Assembly: GCA_044221805.1 (NCBI GenBank)
Contig: JBGAOK010000002.1
Span: forward strand, 73,724-137,723
Origin: Meridianimarinicoccus sp044221805
Lineage (GTDB): Bacteria; Pseudomonadota; Alphaproteobacteria; Rhodobacterales; Rhodobacteraceae
DNA length: 64,000 nt
Direction: 5' to 3'
Shown here piece by piece: positions 52,702-61,428 of the stretch. The translations under genes were made by a program, and so were the position numbers. The number at the start of each line of letters is the position of its first letter. The first letter of the stretch is position 1. The notes under the pieces are model-generated. The model was not told the origin of the DNA. It did no database searches and saw only the letters and a list, made by a program, of their open reading frames with translations.

Positions 52702-53205
52702 ATGGACCTGACCATCCGTCCCGCCCGGCCCGGGGATGCCGACGCGATCGCGGCGATCCTGCTGCCGGCCTTCCGCGCCGGCGACACCTATGCGGTCGAT
52801 TCCGCGATCGACGCGGCGGCGGCGCTGGACTACTGGTTCGCCCCCGGCAAGTCGGTCTTCGTCGCCGAGACGGAGTTGACGGACGGGACCGGCCGGGTCG
52901 TCGGCACCGGCTATGTGCGCGCCAACCAGGCGGGGGGCGGGGCGCATGTGGCGAACGCGGCCTTCGTCACCGATCCGGCGGCGCGCGGCCAAGGCGTCGC
53001 CTCGGCGCTGCTCGACCATGCGCTGGCCACTGCCGAGGCGATGGGCTTCCGGGCGATGCAGTTCAATTTCGTCGTCTCGACCAACGAGGGCGCGATCCGG
53101 TTGTGGAAGCGGGCCGGATTCGCCATCGTGGGGCGGCTTCCCGGGGCCTTCCGCCATCCGGCGGCGGGATATGTGGATGCGCTGGTGATGTACCGGACGC
53201 TGTAG
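52702..53205 (+). CDS. GNAT-family N-acetyltransferase
   Basis: 167 residues. The acetyl-CoA motif A is VTDPAARGQGVASALLDHAL (about 91-110), followed by the NEGAIRLWKRAGF motif B (about 132-144). The substrate is unknown. It lies 12 bases before the NYN-domain gene on the same strand, so they may be one operon. Confidence 0.88.
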   Translation: MDLTIRPARPGDADAIAAILLPAFRAGDTYAVDSAIDAAAALDYWFAPGKSVFVAETELTDGTGRVVGTGYVRANQAGGGAHVANAAFVTDPAARGQGVASALLDHALATAEAMGFRAMQFNFVVSTNEGAIRLWKRAGFAIVGRLPGAFRHPAAGYVDALVMYRTL

Positions 53206-53217
53206 GAAAGGGCTGCC

Positions 53218-53955
53218 ATGGCAGAGGACCGACAGAAGCTGCTCGCCGTCCTGATCGACGCCGACAATGTGCCCGCCGGCTATGCCGAGGCGATCTTCGA
53301 GGAGATCGCCAGCTTCGGCGAGGCCTCGATCCGCCGCATCTATGGCGACTTCGCCCGCGACGGCCTGAAGGGCTGGTCGAAGAAGCTGGCCAACCTGGCC
53401 ATCGTGCCGATCCAGGCGCCGTCGAACACCCGCGGCAAGAATTCCTCGGACATCGCGCTGGTGATCGATGCCATGGACATCCTGCACACCGGGCGCTTCA
53501 GCGGCTTCGTGCTGGTCTCGTCGGACAGCGACTTCACCCGGCTGGCCAGCCGGATCCGCGAACAGGGCATGGATGTCTTCGGGATGGGCGAGCAGAAGAC
53601 GCCGGAATCCTTCCGCCGGGCCTGCAAGCGCTTCATCTATGTGGAGAACCTTGCGGTGACCGAGGTCGAGCCCGCGGGTGTGGTTGGCGTCCCCGACGTG
53701 CCGGCGCCGCGACCGGCCCAGAAGCTCAAGCCGATGGATGCCCGGGCGCTGATCTTCCGCGCCTTCGACGCGATCGAGCAGGACGACGTGTGGTATTCGC
53801 TGGGCCAGCTTGGCCAGCAGATCACCGCCGCCAATCCGGATTTCGACCCGCGCAACTATGGCAAGCGCAAGCTGTCGGACCTGATGGCCGACCTGAAGAT
53901 GTTCGAGCTGCGCCGCGGCCCCGGCAACCAGTTCGAGGCGCGCCGGCTCGACTGA
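53218..53955 (+). CDS. NYN-domain (PIN-like) protein with C-terminal LOTUS/OST-HTH-like domain
   Basis: 245 residues. The N-terminal NYN domain (about 8-150) has the acidic residues of LLAVLIDADNVPAGYAE, NSSDIALVIDAMD and FVLVSSDSDFTRLASRI, the set used for metal-dependent RNA cleavage in PIN-like folds. The C-terminal part (about 175-240) resembles an OST-HTH/LOTUS domain (ALIFRAFDAIEQDDVWYSLG), associated with RNA binding. The bacterial NYN-LOTUS pair is a known architecture with an unclear role. Confidence 0.88.
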   Translation: MAEDRQKLLAVLIDADNVPAGYAEAIFEEIASFGEASIRRIYGDFARDGLKGWSKKLANLAIVPIQAPSNTRGKNSSDIALVIDAMDILHTGRFSGFVLVSSDSDFTRLASRIREQGMDVFGMGEQKTPESFRRACKRFIYVENLAVTEVEPAGVVGVPDVPAPRPAQKLKPMDARALIFRAFDAIEQDDVWYSLGQLGQQITAANPDFDPRNYGKRKLSDLMADLKMFELRRGPGNQFEARRLD

Positions 53956-54111
53956 CCGTGGCAGAAAGAACGGTACGCCGAAGTCTCGATCACGGTTCCC
54001 TCGCGGCCGATCAAAACGCCATGTCTCGGCCTGCCGGCGCTAGGCCGAACCGCGGTTTCGTGCGAGGCTCTGCCCCGGAAATCAGGGTGGTTCGGGACAG
54101 AAGGGCGTCGG

Positions 54112-54597
54112 ATGATCGCGGGGAAATGGGAAACAGCGCTTGCGGCGATGGCGCTCGGCGCGGCGCTGCTGCCGGTCGCGGCCAATGCGGCCAATGCGGC
54201 GGGCGCGGCGGGCGAACGGGTGACGGTGACCGGCGAGATCATCGACACCTGGTGCTACTACTCCGGCGTCATGGGCGGCCCCGAGGCGGTGGTCGGCACG
54301 GCGCATCATACCTGCGCGCTCTGGTGCTCGGCCGGGGGCATCCCGGTCGGCCTGCTGGGCGACGACGGCCAGGTCTACATGGTCCTGAAGATCGCGGATG
54401 ACCCGGCTTCGGCGGGGGGCGACACCCAGTTGCGCCTTGCCAGCCACGAGGTGACCGCCGACGGGATGCTCTACGAGCGGGACGGTATCAAGTATCTGAT
54501 CGTCGCCGAGGTGGTGTCGGACGAGGGCATTATCAACCTCACCCACGAGGATTACGGCCCGATCCCCCCCTTCGCCATCCCCGAGCCCGCGGAGTGA
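54112..54597 (+). CDS. Exported Cys-containing protein, function unknown
   Basis: 161 residues. It has a signal peptide (about 1-29), then GEIIDTWCYYSGVMGGPEA and the motif HHTCALWCSAGGIPVGLL (about 64-81), giving three Cys and two His in a short stretch. The rest is beta-rich (VTVTGEI, QVYMVLKIA, LRLASHEVTADGML). The pattern suggests a metal or heme-type site or disulfides, but I do not recognise the family. It is the first gene of a three-gene exported operon ending with SCO. The next start is 5 bases after its stop. Confidence 0.75.
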   Translation: MIAGKWETALAAMALGAALLPVAANAANAAGAAGERVTVTGEIIDTWCYYSGVMGGPEAVVGTAHHTCALWCSAGGIPVGLLGDDGQVYMVLKIADDPASAGGDTQLRLASHEVTADGMLYERDGIKYLIVAEVVSDEGIINLTHEDYGPIPPFAIPEPAE

Positions 54598-54602
54598 CCC
54601 CG

Positions 54603-55169
54603 ATGCGCGCCCTTTCCCTCGTTGCCCTGCTCGCCATGCCGGCCCTGCCGGCGGCCGCGCAGGATTTCTCCGCCGGATCCGAGGCCCAGTCCTGGGGTCT
54701 TGCCGCCGAGAAGCCGGCGCGGTTCGAAGCCAAGGTGGTGGACATGCTCTGCGCCCTCACCGGCGACTGTCCCGCGGATTGCGGCGGCGGGGTCCGCCAG
54801 ATCGGGCTGGTCCGCAGCGCCGACGGCGTGCTGGTCTTTCCCAACAAGAACGCCCAGGCGCTGTTCACCGGGGCGGCGGTGGATCTGGCGCCGTTCTGCG
54901 GCAAGACCGTCGAGGTCGACGGGCTGATGATCGAGGACGCCGCGCTTGGCGCCCAGAACATCTACCTGGTCCAGAAGATCCGCGAGCCCGGTGGCGCCTG
55001 GGTGGTGGCCGAGCGCTGGAGCGCGGAGTGGGCCGCGGCCCATCCCGATGCCGCGCCGGACCAGCCGTGGTACCTGCAGGATCCGCGGGTCCAGGCCCAG
55101 ATCGACACGCACGGCTATCTCGGGCTGGGGCCGGAGGTCGACAAGGCCTTCATCGAGGACTGGTTCTGA
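54603..55169 (+). CDS. Exported Cys-containing protein, second of the SCO operon, function unknown
   Basis: 188 residues. The signal peptide covers about 1-19. The central region has Cys in VVDMLCALTGDCPADCGGG (about 46-64) and in DLAPFCGKTVEVDG (about 95-108). The layout (VVDMLC near the start, a Cys cluster, then beta strands) parallels that of the preceding protein, suggesting a distant shared fold. GGAG at 54591-54594 fits ATG 54603. Its stop overlaps the SCO start by one base (TGATG). Confidence 0.75.
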   Translation: MRALSLVALLAMPALPAAAQDFSAGSEAQSWGLAAEKPARFEAKVVDMLCALTGDCPADCGGGVRQIGLVRSADGVLVFPNKNAQALFTGAAVDLAPFCGKTVEVDGLMIEDAALGAQNIYLVQKIREPGGAWVVAERWSAEWAAAHPDAAPDQPWYLQDPRVQAQIDTHGYLGLGPEVDKAFIEDWF

Positions 55170-55819
55170 TGCGCCGGGCCGCCGTGGCGCTGGCGTTGCT
55201 TGGCCTCGCGGTGGCCGGTGCGGCGCCCGCCCATGACGCTGCCCATGACGGGACGGACCACGCCGACGCCCCCGGCGCGCTTCCCGCCGCGGTGGCCGCG
55301 GCCCTGCCCGGGGCGGCGCAGGGGGAGCTGCCCTTCCGCCTTGGCGGGGCGTTCCGGCTGACCGACCAGCACGGGGCGTCGCGCAGCGAGGCCGATCCCG
55401 AGGGCCGGCTTCAGCTGCTGTTCTTCGGCTATGCCAATTGCCCCAGCATCTGCTCGGTGGCGCTGCCGACCATGGCGGCGGCGGTCGATCTTCTGGCCGG
55501 ACAGGGGATCGCCGCGGTGCCGGTGATGATCACCGTCGATCCGGCCCGCGACACGCCGGCGACCATGGGCCCGCCGCTGGCCGCGATCCATCCCGGCTTC
55601 GTCGGGCTGACCGGCGACGCGGCGGCGCTGGCCGCGGTGCAGCGGCTGTTTCAGGTCGAAAGCAAGGTCGTCTTCACCGACCCCGAGCATGGCCCGATCT
55701 TCGCCCATGGCAGCCACGTCTACCTGCTCGACGGCACGGGGAAGGTGCTGACCCTGATGCCGCCGATCCTGACGCCAGAGCGCACCGCCGAGATCGTCGC
55801 CAGCTACGCCGGGTCCTGA
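55169..55819 (+). CDS. SCO1/SenC/PrrC-family copper chaperone
   Basis: 216 residues. The signal peptide is at about 1-21, followed by a His/Asp-rich linker (HDAAHDGTDHAD). The thioredoxin-like domain has the copper-binding NCPSICSVALP (CxxxC, about 90-94) and the third ligand His in AHGSHVYLLD (about 182). Family members deliver Cu to cytochrome oxidase or act as thiol-redox or signalling proteins in the periplasm. It is coupled to the two Cys-containing exported proteins upstream, which could be its partners. Confidence 0.88.
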   Translation: MRRAAVALALLGLAVAGAAPAHDAAHDGTDHADAPGALPAAVAAALPGAAQGELPFRLGGAFRLTDQHGASRSEADPEGRLQLLFFGYANCPSICSVALPTMAAAVDLLAGQGIAAVPVMITVDPARDTPATMGPPLAAIHPGFVGLTGDAAALAAVQRLFQVESKVVFTDPEHGPIFAHGSHVYLLDGTGKVLTLMPPILTPERTAEIVASYAGS

Positions 55820-55977
55820 TCGCCGGAGAAAGACCCCGGTGGCGGTAGCCCGCCCGGGGCTTGCCTCGTCCCCGGGTGCGGTCTAGCCATGGCGCCGGAA
55901 CCGCCGCGCAGGGAGAGGCCGTTGGAGACCAGATCGCCAGACCGCCGCCTCGCCACTCCCGCAGGGGCACGGGCTTC

Positions 55978-56433
55978 GTGACGGTCTACGTGGATGCCGA
56001 TGCCTGCCCGGTGAAGGCCGAGGCCGAGCGGGTGGCGATGCGCCACGGGGTCGATCTGGTGCTGGTCTGCAACGGCGGCATCCGGCCTTCGGCCAATCCG
56101 CGGGTTCGGCTGGTGATCGTCGCCGAGGGCGCCGATCAGGCCGACCGCTGGATCGCCGGCGCCTGCGGTCCCGGCGACGTGGTGATCACCGGCGATCTGG
56201 TGCTGGCCGATGCCTGCCTGAAGCAGGGCGCCGCGGTGCTGACCCATGGCGGCGAGGCGCTGAGCCTGGCCAATATCGGCCCGCGGCTGGCCACCCGTGA
56301 CCTGATGGCCGACATCCGGGCTGCCGATCCGTTCCATCAGGGCGGGGGCCGCGGGTTTACAAAGGCGGACCGGTCGCGTTTCCTGCAGGCGCTCGACACC
56401 GCCCTGACCCGCGCCAGCCGAGGAGCGCCATGA
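55978..56433 (+). CDS. UPF0178 (YaiI/YqxD) family protein
   Basis: 151 residues starting VTVYVDADACPVKAEAERVA, the family signature with conserved acidic residues of a PIN-like fold. VITGDLVLADACLKQGAAVLTHGGE (about 60-84) and GGGRGFTKADRSRF (about 122-135) complete it. The function is not known. The GTG at 55978 matches the family start; 39 upstream in-frame residues are not conserved-looking. It overlaps the HAD gene by 4 bases. Confidence 0.9.
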   Translation: MTVYVDADACPVKAEAERVAMRHGVDLVLVCNGGIRPSANPRVRLVIVAEGADQADRWIAGACGPGDVVITGDLVLADACLKQGAAVLTHGGEALSLANIGPRLATRDLMADIRAADPFHQGGGRGFTKADRSRFLQALDTALTRASRGAP

Positions 56434-57065
56434 CCATCGACGCCGTGATCTTCGACATCGGGAACGTGCTGATCGAATGGCAGCCCGAACGCTTCTACGA
56501 CGCCCATATCGGGCCTGAGCGGCGCCGGGCGATGTTCGCCGAGGTCGACCTGCACGGCATGAACGACCTTGTCGACCGGGGCGGCGACTTCCGCGACACG
56601 ATCTATGGCTGGGCCGAGCGCTATCCGGGCTGGCGCGACGAGATCCGCCTGTGGCACGACCGCTGGAGCGATCTGGCCGGGCCGCGGATCGAACCCTCGG
56701 TGGCGATCCTGCGCGCGCTGCGCGCCAATGGCGTGCCGGTCTTCGCCCTGTCGAATTTCGGCATCGGCACCTTCGCGGTGGCCGAACGGGACTACGAGTT
56801 CCTGAACGAGTTCGACCGGCGCTTCCTGTCGGGGCCGATGGGCATCGCCAAGCCCGATGCCGCGATCTATGCCGCGCTGGAGGCCGAGACCGGCATCGCC
56901 CCGGTCCGGCTGCTGTTCGCCGACGACCGGACCGACAACCTTGAGGCCGCCGCGGCGCGGGGCTGGCAGACCCATCTGTTCGACGGGCCGGAAGGCTGGG
57001 CGGCGCGGCTGAGGGCGCACGGGCTGCTGCCCGCGGCCTTCGGGACGGAACGGGCGGCCGGGTGA
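56430..57065 (+). CDS. HAD-family hydrolase (YihX-like)
   Basis: 211 residues. Motif I is FDIGNVLIEW with the nucleophile Asp8. Motif II is ALSNFG (about 105-110), motif III has Lys in GIAKPDAAIY (about 141) and motif IV is FADDRTDN (about 166-173). DIGNV rather than DxDxT is the YihX/epoxide-hydrolase-like pattern; YihX is a sugar phosphatase. Start and stop overlap both neighbours, so it is co-translated with UPF0178 and the cyclodeaminase-like gene. Confidence 0.9.
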   Translation: MTIDAVIFDIGNVLIEWQPERFYDAHIGPERRRAMFAEVDLHGMNDLVDRGGDFRDTIYGWAERYPGWRDEIRLWHDRWSDLAGPRIEPSVAILRALRANGVPVFALSNFGIGTFAVAERDYEFLNEFDRRFLSGPMGIAKPDAAIYAALEAETGIAPVRLLFADDRTDNLEAAAARGWQTHLFDGPEGWAARLRAHGLLPAAFGTERAAG

Positions 57066-57976
57066 TGCGCGGCGTCGACTATATCGGGCCCGAGGCGAAC
57101 CACCTGATCGACTGGCCGACGATCACCGCCGCGATCGAGGCCGGCCACCGCCTTGCCCCGGCCGAGATCGGCGAGACCCACCTGAGCCGCGGCGCCGACA
57201 CGCTGCTGGTGCGCTCGGCGATGATCGACGGGCTGGGCTCGGCGGTGAAGGTGGCGACGATCTTCCCCGGCAACCCGGGCCGCGACCTGCCGCTGGTGAA
57301 CGGCGCGGTCAGCCTGTTCGACGACGCGACCGGGCGGCTCGAGGCGATGGTGGACTTCAACCTCGTCACCCGCTGGAAGACCGCCGGCGACAGCCTGCTG
57401 GCGGCAACACGGCTGGCCCCGCCGCAGGTCCGCACCATCCTTGTGGTGGGCGCCGGCAGCGTGGCGGAAAGCATGGTCTTCGCCTATCGCTCGGTCTGGC
57501 CGGGGGCGCGCTTCCTGATCTGGAACCGGACCCGGTCGAAGGCCGAGGCGCTGGCCGAGATTCACGGGATGACCGTCGCGCCGGATCTGGCCGGGGCGCT
57601 GGCGGAAGCCGATATCGTCAGCACCGCGACCATGGCGGGCGACCCGCTGATCCGCGGCGACTGGCTGCGGCCGGGCCAGCACATCGACCTGATCGGCGCC
57701 TTCCGCGCCGACCTGCGCGAGGCCGACGACGCCGCGCTGAAGCGGTCGCGGATCTTCGTGGACAGCCTGCGCACCACGCTGGACCATATCGGCGAGCTGA
57801 AGATCCCGCTGGCCGCCGGAGTGATCGTGCCGGGGGACATCGTCGCCGATTTCTACGCGCTGGACCGCTTCACCCGGGCGCCCGGCGACATCACCCTGTT
57901 CAAGAACGGCGGCGGCGCCCATCTGGACCTGATGGTGGCGCGCGCGATTCTTGATGTGGTGCGCGGGACATATTAA
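57065..57976 (+). CDS. Ornithine cyclodeaminase/mu-crystallin family protein
   Basis: 303 residues. The Rossmann motif is LVVGAGSVAESM (about 124-135). The N-terminal segment LVRSAMIDGLGSAVKVATIFPGN (positions about 46-70) carries the catalytic Lys of the family. Members include ornithine cyclodeaminase, alanine dehydrogenase and ketimine reductase; sequence alone does not choose. ATG 57065 overlaps the HAD stop. The 3' end overlaps the convergent VPLPA-CTERM gene by 4 bases. Confidence 0.88.
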   Translation: MRGVDYIGPEANHLIDWPTITAAIEAGHRLAPAEIGETHLSRGADTLLVRSAMIDGLGSAVKVATIFPGNPGRDLPLVNGAVSLFDDATGRLEAMVDFNLVTRWKTAGDSLLAATRLAPPQVRTILVVGAGSVAESMVFAYRSVWPGARFLIWNRTRSKAEALAEIHGMTVAPDLAGALAEADIVSTATMAGDPLIRGDWLRPGQHIDLIGAFRADLREADDAALKRSRIFVDSLRTTLDHIGELKIPLAAGVIVPGDIVADFYALDRFTRAPGDITLFKNGGGAHLDLMVARAILDVVRGTY

Positions 57977-58623
57977 CCGCGCGCTCGCCGACGTGCCACA
58001 ATCCCAAGGCCAGAAATAGCTCCGCCCAGAAGGAGGGACGCAGGCGGCAACGGCGCAAGGGCGACCTTGTCGGCGTCGAGACTGATGGCAATGCTGGAAA
58101 TGGTCACAGACTCAGTTCCTCTATTGCTTAGGAGAAGTCTGATGGAACTGAAGCCCCCTTTACCGTCCGTCGGAATGTAGTCCCGATAGGCCGCCGTTTC
58201 CTTCCCGAACTTAGTCAAAGATATGTCAGAAAGAAGGCCACCGCCTGCGGGTCCCCAATACGAAACCGACCCCCCCAATACTAATGGCGCTTGGCTGGTG
58301 ACACCCCAAACAGTCAGGTGAACGGACTCTTTCGAGCCGGCACCAAAATCCAAAAGCGCGGCAATAACCTTGAGATTCAAATCAATTTCAAGCAGATCAC
58401 CTTCGTTGAGCTTTACATTGGGAATCCCATTGCTGTCGTTCACCTGCGCAATGCCAGTACTGAGGAACTGTTTTGACTCGCCGCCGTCTTCATTCCCCTC
58501 GCTCGGAGACCCTGGGGTGACGGTCGGAATGACGGTCACTTCTTTTGCCTGGACTGTCTCGGCCACTGCTGCGGTTCCACTCACTAGCATGGCAATTGCA
58601 CAAATGATCGAAAGTCTTCGCAT
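57973..58623 (-). CDS. VPLPA-CTERM sorting-domain surface protein
   Basis: 216 residues. The signal peptide is at about 1-22. The body is Ser/Gly-rich without a recognised domain. The C-terminus APLPPASLLLGGAISGLGIV with a final basic ARRRARG is a VPLPA-CTERM/PEP-CTERM signal: motif, hydrophobic helix, Arg cluster. Such proteins are processed by exosortase-type enzymes, commonly with exopolysaccharide systems. Base composition is far lower in G+C than its neighbours (31 of 60 and 29 of 60 in two lines I counted), which suggests acquisition from elsewhere or relaxed selection. No exosortase is in the window. Confidence 0.85.
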   Translation of the reverse strand: MRRLSIICAIAMLVSGTAAVAETVQAKEVTVIPTVTPGSPSEGNEDGGESKQFLSTGIAQVNDSNGIPNVKLNEGDLLEIDLNLKVIAALLDFGAGSKESVHLTVWGVTSQAPLVLGGSVSYWGPAGGGLLSDISLTKFGKETAAYRDYIPTDGKGGFSSIRLLLSNRGTESVTISSIAISLDADKVALAPLPPASLLLGGAISGLGIVARRRARG

Positions 58624-58785
58624 CGACCGATCCCTCCAATGTCTAGAATCAGGATTATATTAAAATTTTAGCACGAGAAATATACGCCTCAAAGATGTAT
58701 CCTGTGGCTCGGTTTCGCCCTCACTCCTTCTTCCATTCAGTTGGCAGCTATTGACAAATCGGAGCACTTGCTTGACCACTGCGCC
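58624..58785. promoter_or_regulatory. AT-rich upstream region of the VPLPA-CTERM gene
   Basis: 162 bases that are unusually AT-rich for the window: 22 G+C in 58621-58680, with TTATATTAAAATTTTAGC at about 58655-58672. This is the obvious promoter region for the minus-strand surface-protein gene. No specific regulator site was identified. Confidence 0.5.
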
Positions 58786-59898
58786 TCAGCCCAGCGGGCC
58801 GGTCTGGTAGAGCCTGACCTTGATCCCGCCATGGTCCACCGGCGGGCCTTCGCGGAACTTCAGGCCCGTGGCGCGGGCAAGCTGGGGGTCGCTGGTCAGG
58901 ATGGCGACCCGCCAGCCCGGGAAGCGGCTGCGCAGCACCTCGCCCAGGGAGCCGTACAGCGCAAAGAGCGGCTTCTTGTTGCCGATCCGGGCGCCATAGG
59001 GCGGGTTGGCGATGACCAGACCGGCCGGGCCTTCGGGCGGTTCCAGCGCGCTGACCGGCTGGCAGGCGAAGCTTGTCAGGCCGGCGACCCCGGCGCGTTC
59101 GGCATTGGCGGTGGCGCCGCGGATCGCGCCGGCGTCCCGGTCGAACCCGTGGAAGCGCAGCCCGGGCAGCGGGCCGGCGGGCCGGTCGCGCAGCGCGGCG
59201 AAGCCCGCCGGGTCGAAGCCCGCGAAGCCCTCGAAGGCGAAGCGGCGCGCCCGGCCGGGAAGCAGGCCGGCGGCGATCTCGGCGGCCTCGATCACGAAGG
59301 TGCCCGAGCCGCACATCGGGTCCACCAACGGCTCGGTGCCGCGATATCCGGCCTCGTGCAGGAACAGCGCCGCCAGCGTCTCGCGCAGCGGCGCTTTGCC
59401 GACGGCTTCCTTGTGGCCGCGCTTGTGCAGTGGCTCGCCCGAAGTGTCGAGGCTGACCGTCACCCGGTTGTCCTCGATCCGGGCCAGCAGGCGCACCGGC
59501 TCGGCCCCTTCGGCGGCGGGCCCCAGCGCTGCCTCGATCGCCGCGGCGATGCGTTCGGCCGCGGCGCCGCCGTGATAGATCTTCGACCCCCGGCTGGTCG
59601 CCTCGACCTTCACCGCCGTTCCGGGCGGCAGCAGGTCGGTCCAGGGCAGCTTGCGCGCCCGCTTGTCGAGTTGCGCGAGGTGGAAGGCGAGGAAGCTCAC
59701 CACCCGCACCAGCACCCGGCCGGCCCCGCGCAGCACGAGGTTCGCGCGCCAGACCTCGGGCCAGCCGCCGGTGACGGTGACGCCGCCCGGCACCGCGACC
59801 GCATCGGCGAAGCCCTGCTCCTGCACCTCGGCCAGAAGCGCGGCTTCCAGCCCCGGCGGGGCGGACAGGAAGATCTCGAAGGGCGGGTCAAGGATCAT
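58786..59898 (-). CDS. THUMP-containing class I RNA methyltransferase (RlmL/YcbY N-terminal-like)
   Basis: 370 residues. The N-terminal THUMP-like domain (about 1-150) begins FEIFLSAPPGLEAALLAEV. The methyltransferase domain has the SAM motif DPMCGSGTFVIEAAEIA (about 193-209) and the catalytic NPPYG (about 298-302), typical of N2-guanine methylation of 23S rRNA. It is the length of the first module of RlmL, without the RlmK half. Monocistronic by position. Confidence 0.9.
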   Translation of the reverse strand: MILDPPFEIFLSAPPGLEAALLAEVQEQGFADAVAVPGGVTVTGGWPEVWRANLVLRGAGRVLVRVVSFLAFHLAQLDKRARKLPWTDLLPPGTAVKVEATSRGSKIYHGGAAAERIAAAIEAALGPAAEGAEPVRLLARIEDNRVTVSLDTSGEPLHKRGHKEAVGKAPLRETLAALFLHEAGYRGTEPLVDPMCGSGTFVIEAAEIAAGLLPGRARRFAFEGFAGFDPAGFAALRDRPAGPLPGLRFHGFDRDAGAIRGATANAERAGVAGLTSFACQPVSALEPPEGPAGLVIANPPYGARIGNKKPLFALYGSLGEVLRSRFPGWRVAILTSDPQLARATGLKFREGPPVDHGGIKVRLYQTGPLG

Positions 59899-60059
59899 GG
59901 CGGCGAGCTATCCCCCGTTTCCACCCCCCGGCGCAAGGCCCGAGACCGCATCGTTCGCGGATTGGTCCGGATCCGTTCCGGGACTCATTCCGGAACGTGA
60001 TGGGCGGGATCAGCCAAAAGCGTTGGACCGGCCGCTCAACCTCGGGAAGTATGCCCGCC

Positions 60060-61304
60060 ATGCCCCAGAGCCGCCTCATCACCCCCGTCCTGCTTGCCGG
60101 TTGCATGATCCTGCTGACCGGATTCGCCATCCGCGCGTCCTTCGGCGTGTTCCAGATCCCGATCGCCACCGAGTTCGGCTGGCCGCGGGCCGAGTTCTCG
60201 CTGGCGATCGCGATCCAGAACCTGGCCTGGGGGTTCGGGCAGCCGTTCTTCGGCGCCATCGCCGAACGCTGGGGCGACCGGCGGGCGATCGTGCTGGGGG
60301 CGGTGCTCTATGCGCTGGGGCTGGCGCTGTCGGCCTGGGCGGTGACACCCCTGCAGCACCAGATGCTCGAGGTGCTGGTGGGCTTCGGCATCGCCGGCAC
60401 CGGCTTCGGGGTGATCCTTGCGGTGGTGGCGCGCGCCAGTTCGGACGCGCACCGGTCGATGGCGCTGGCGATCACCACCGCCGCAGGGTCTGCCGGGCAG
60501 GTGGTCGGCCCGCCGCTGGCCGAGGGGCTGCTGGGCGTGATGCCGTGGCAGTCGGTGTTTCTGGTCTTCGCCGGGATGATCCTCGCGGTACTCATGGTGC
60601 TGCCGCTGATGAAGGCGCCGCAGGTCCGCCGCGCCGAGCTTGAGGAAAGCATGGGCCGGATCCTGGGCCGGGCGCTGCGCGATCCGTCCTTCACGCTGGT
60701 CTTCCTGGGTTTCTTCTCCTGCGGGTATCAGCTGGGCTTCATCACCGCGCATTTCCCCGCCTTCGTGACCGAGCTCTGCGGCCCGATCGCCCCGGGCGGG
60801 ATGCTGGCGGGGATGGGGATCACCACCACCTCGGCGCTGGGCGCCTTCGCCATCGCGGTGATCGGGCTGGCGAACATCGCCGGCTCGCTGGCGGCCGGCT
60901 GGGCCGGGGGACGGTTCCCGCGGAAATACCTGCTGTCGGGGATCTATGCGGCGCGCACCCTGGTCGCGGCCTGGTTCATCCTGACCCCGGTCACGCCCGC
61001 CTCGGTGCTGCTCTTCTCGGCCCTGATGGGGATGCTCTGGCTGGCCACGGTGCCGCTGACCTCGGGGCTGGTCGCGCATATCTGGGGGCTGCGCTACATG
61101 GGCACGCTCTATGGCATCGTGTTCTTCAGCCATCAGGTCGGCTCGTTCCTGGGCGTCTGGCTGGGCGGGCGGCTTTACGACCTGACCGGCAACTACACGC
61201 TGGTCTGGTGGGTCGGCGTCGGCGTCGGGGCCTTCAGCGCACTGGTCAACTTGCCGATCCGCGAGAACCGCGCCCTGCCGCCGGCCCGGCCGCTGGCGGC
61301 GTGA
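60060..61304 (+). CDS. Major facilitator superfamily transporter
   Basis: 414 residues with 12 predicted transmembrane helices and the loop motif GAIAERWGDRRAIVLGAVLY (positions about 53-72). It resembles oxalate/formate-type and monocarboxylate MFS carriers (RASFGVFQIPIATEFGWPRAEFS at the N-terminus). The substrate is unknown. ATG 60060 is preferred; ATG 60051 is also in frame and a GGGAAG lies at 60043-60048. It is convergent with the SMP-30 gene. Confidence 0.88.
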   Translation: MPQSRLITPVLLAGCMILLTGFAIRASFGVFQIPIATEFGWPRAEFSLAIAIQNLAWGFGQPFFGAIAERWGDRRAIVLGAVLYALGLALSAWAVTPLQHQMLEVLVGFGIAGTGFGVILAVVARASSDAHRSMALAITTAAGSAGQVVGPPLAEGLLGVMPWQSVFLVFAGMILAVLMVLPLMKAPQVRRAELEESMGRILGRALRDPSFTLVFLGFFSCGYQLGFITAHFPAFVTELCGPIAPGGMLAGMGITTTSALGAFAIAVIGLANIAGSLAAGWAGGRFPRKYLLSGIYAARTLVAAWFILTPVTPASVLLFSALMGMLWLATVPLTSGLVAHIWGLRYMGTLYGIVFFSHQVGSFLGVWLGGRLYDLTGNYTLVWWVGVGVGAFSALVNLPIRENRALPPARPLAA

Positions 61305-61328
61305 CACACCGCGCCGCGCCCATCTGAT

Positions 61329-61400
61329 TACTCCGTCCTCCTTCTTCTTGGCGGAAATACTCCGGGGTGCGGGGCAGAGCCCCGCCGCCGCTGCCGCCGG
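61329..61400 (-). repeat. Intergenic hairpin repeat, copy 2
   Basis: On the minus strand: hairpin GCGGGGCTCTGCCCCGC (61370-61386 region), then GAGTATTTCCGCCAAGAAGA and AGGAGG. This matches copy 1 at 47097-47163 in order and core sequence. It lies between the convergent MFS and SMP-30 genes, 29 bases beyond the SMP-30 stop, where a terminator is needed. Confidence 0.75.
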
Positions 61401-61428
61401 GAGGAGCCGCCGGGATCCGTGCCCGCCG

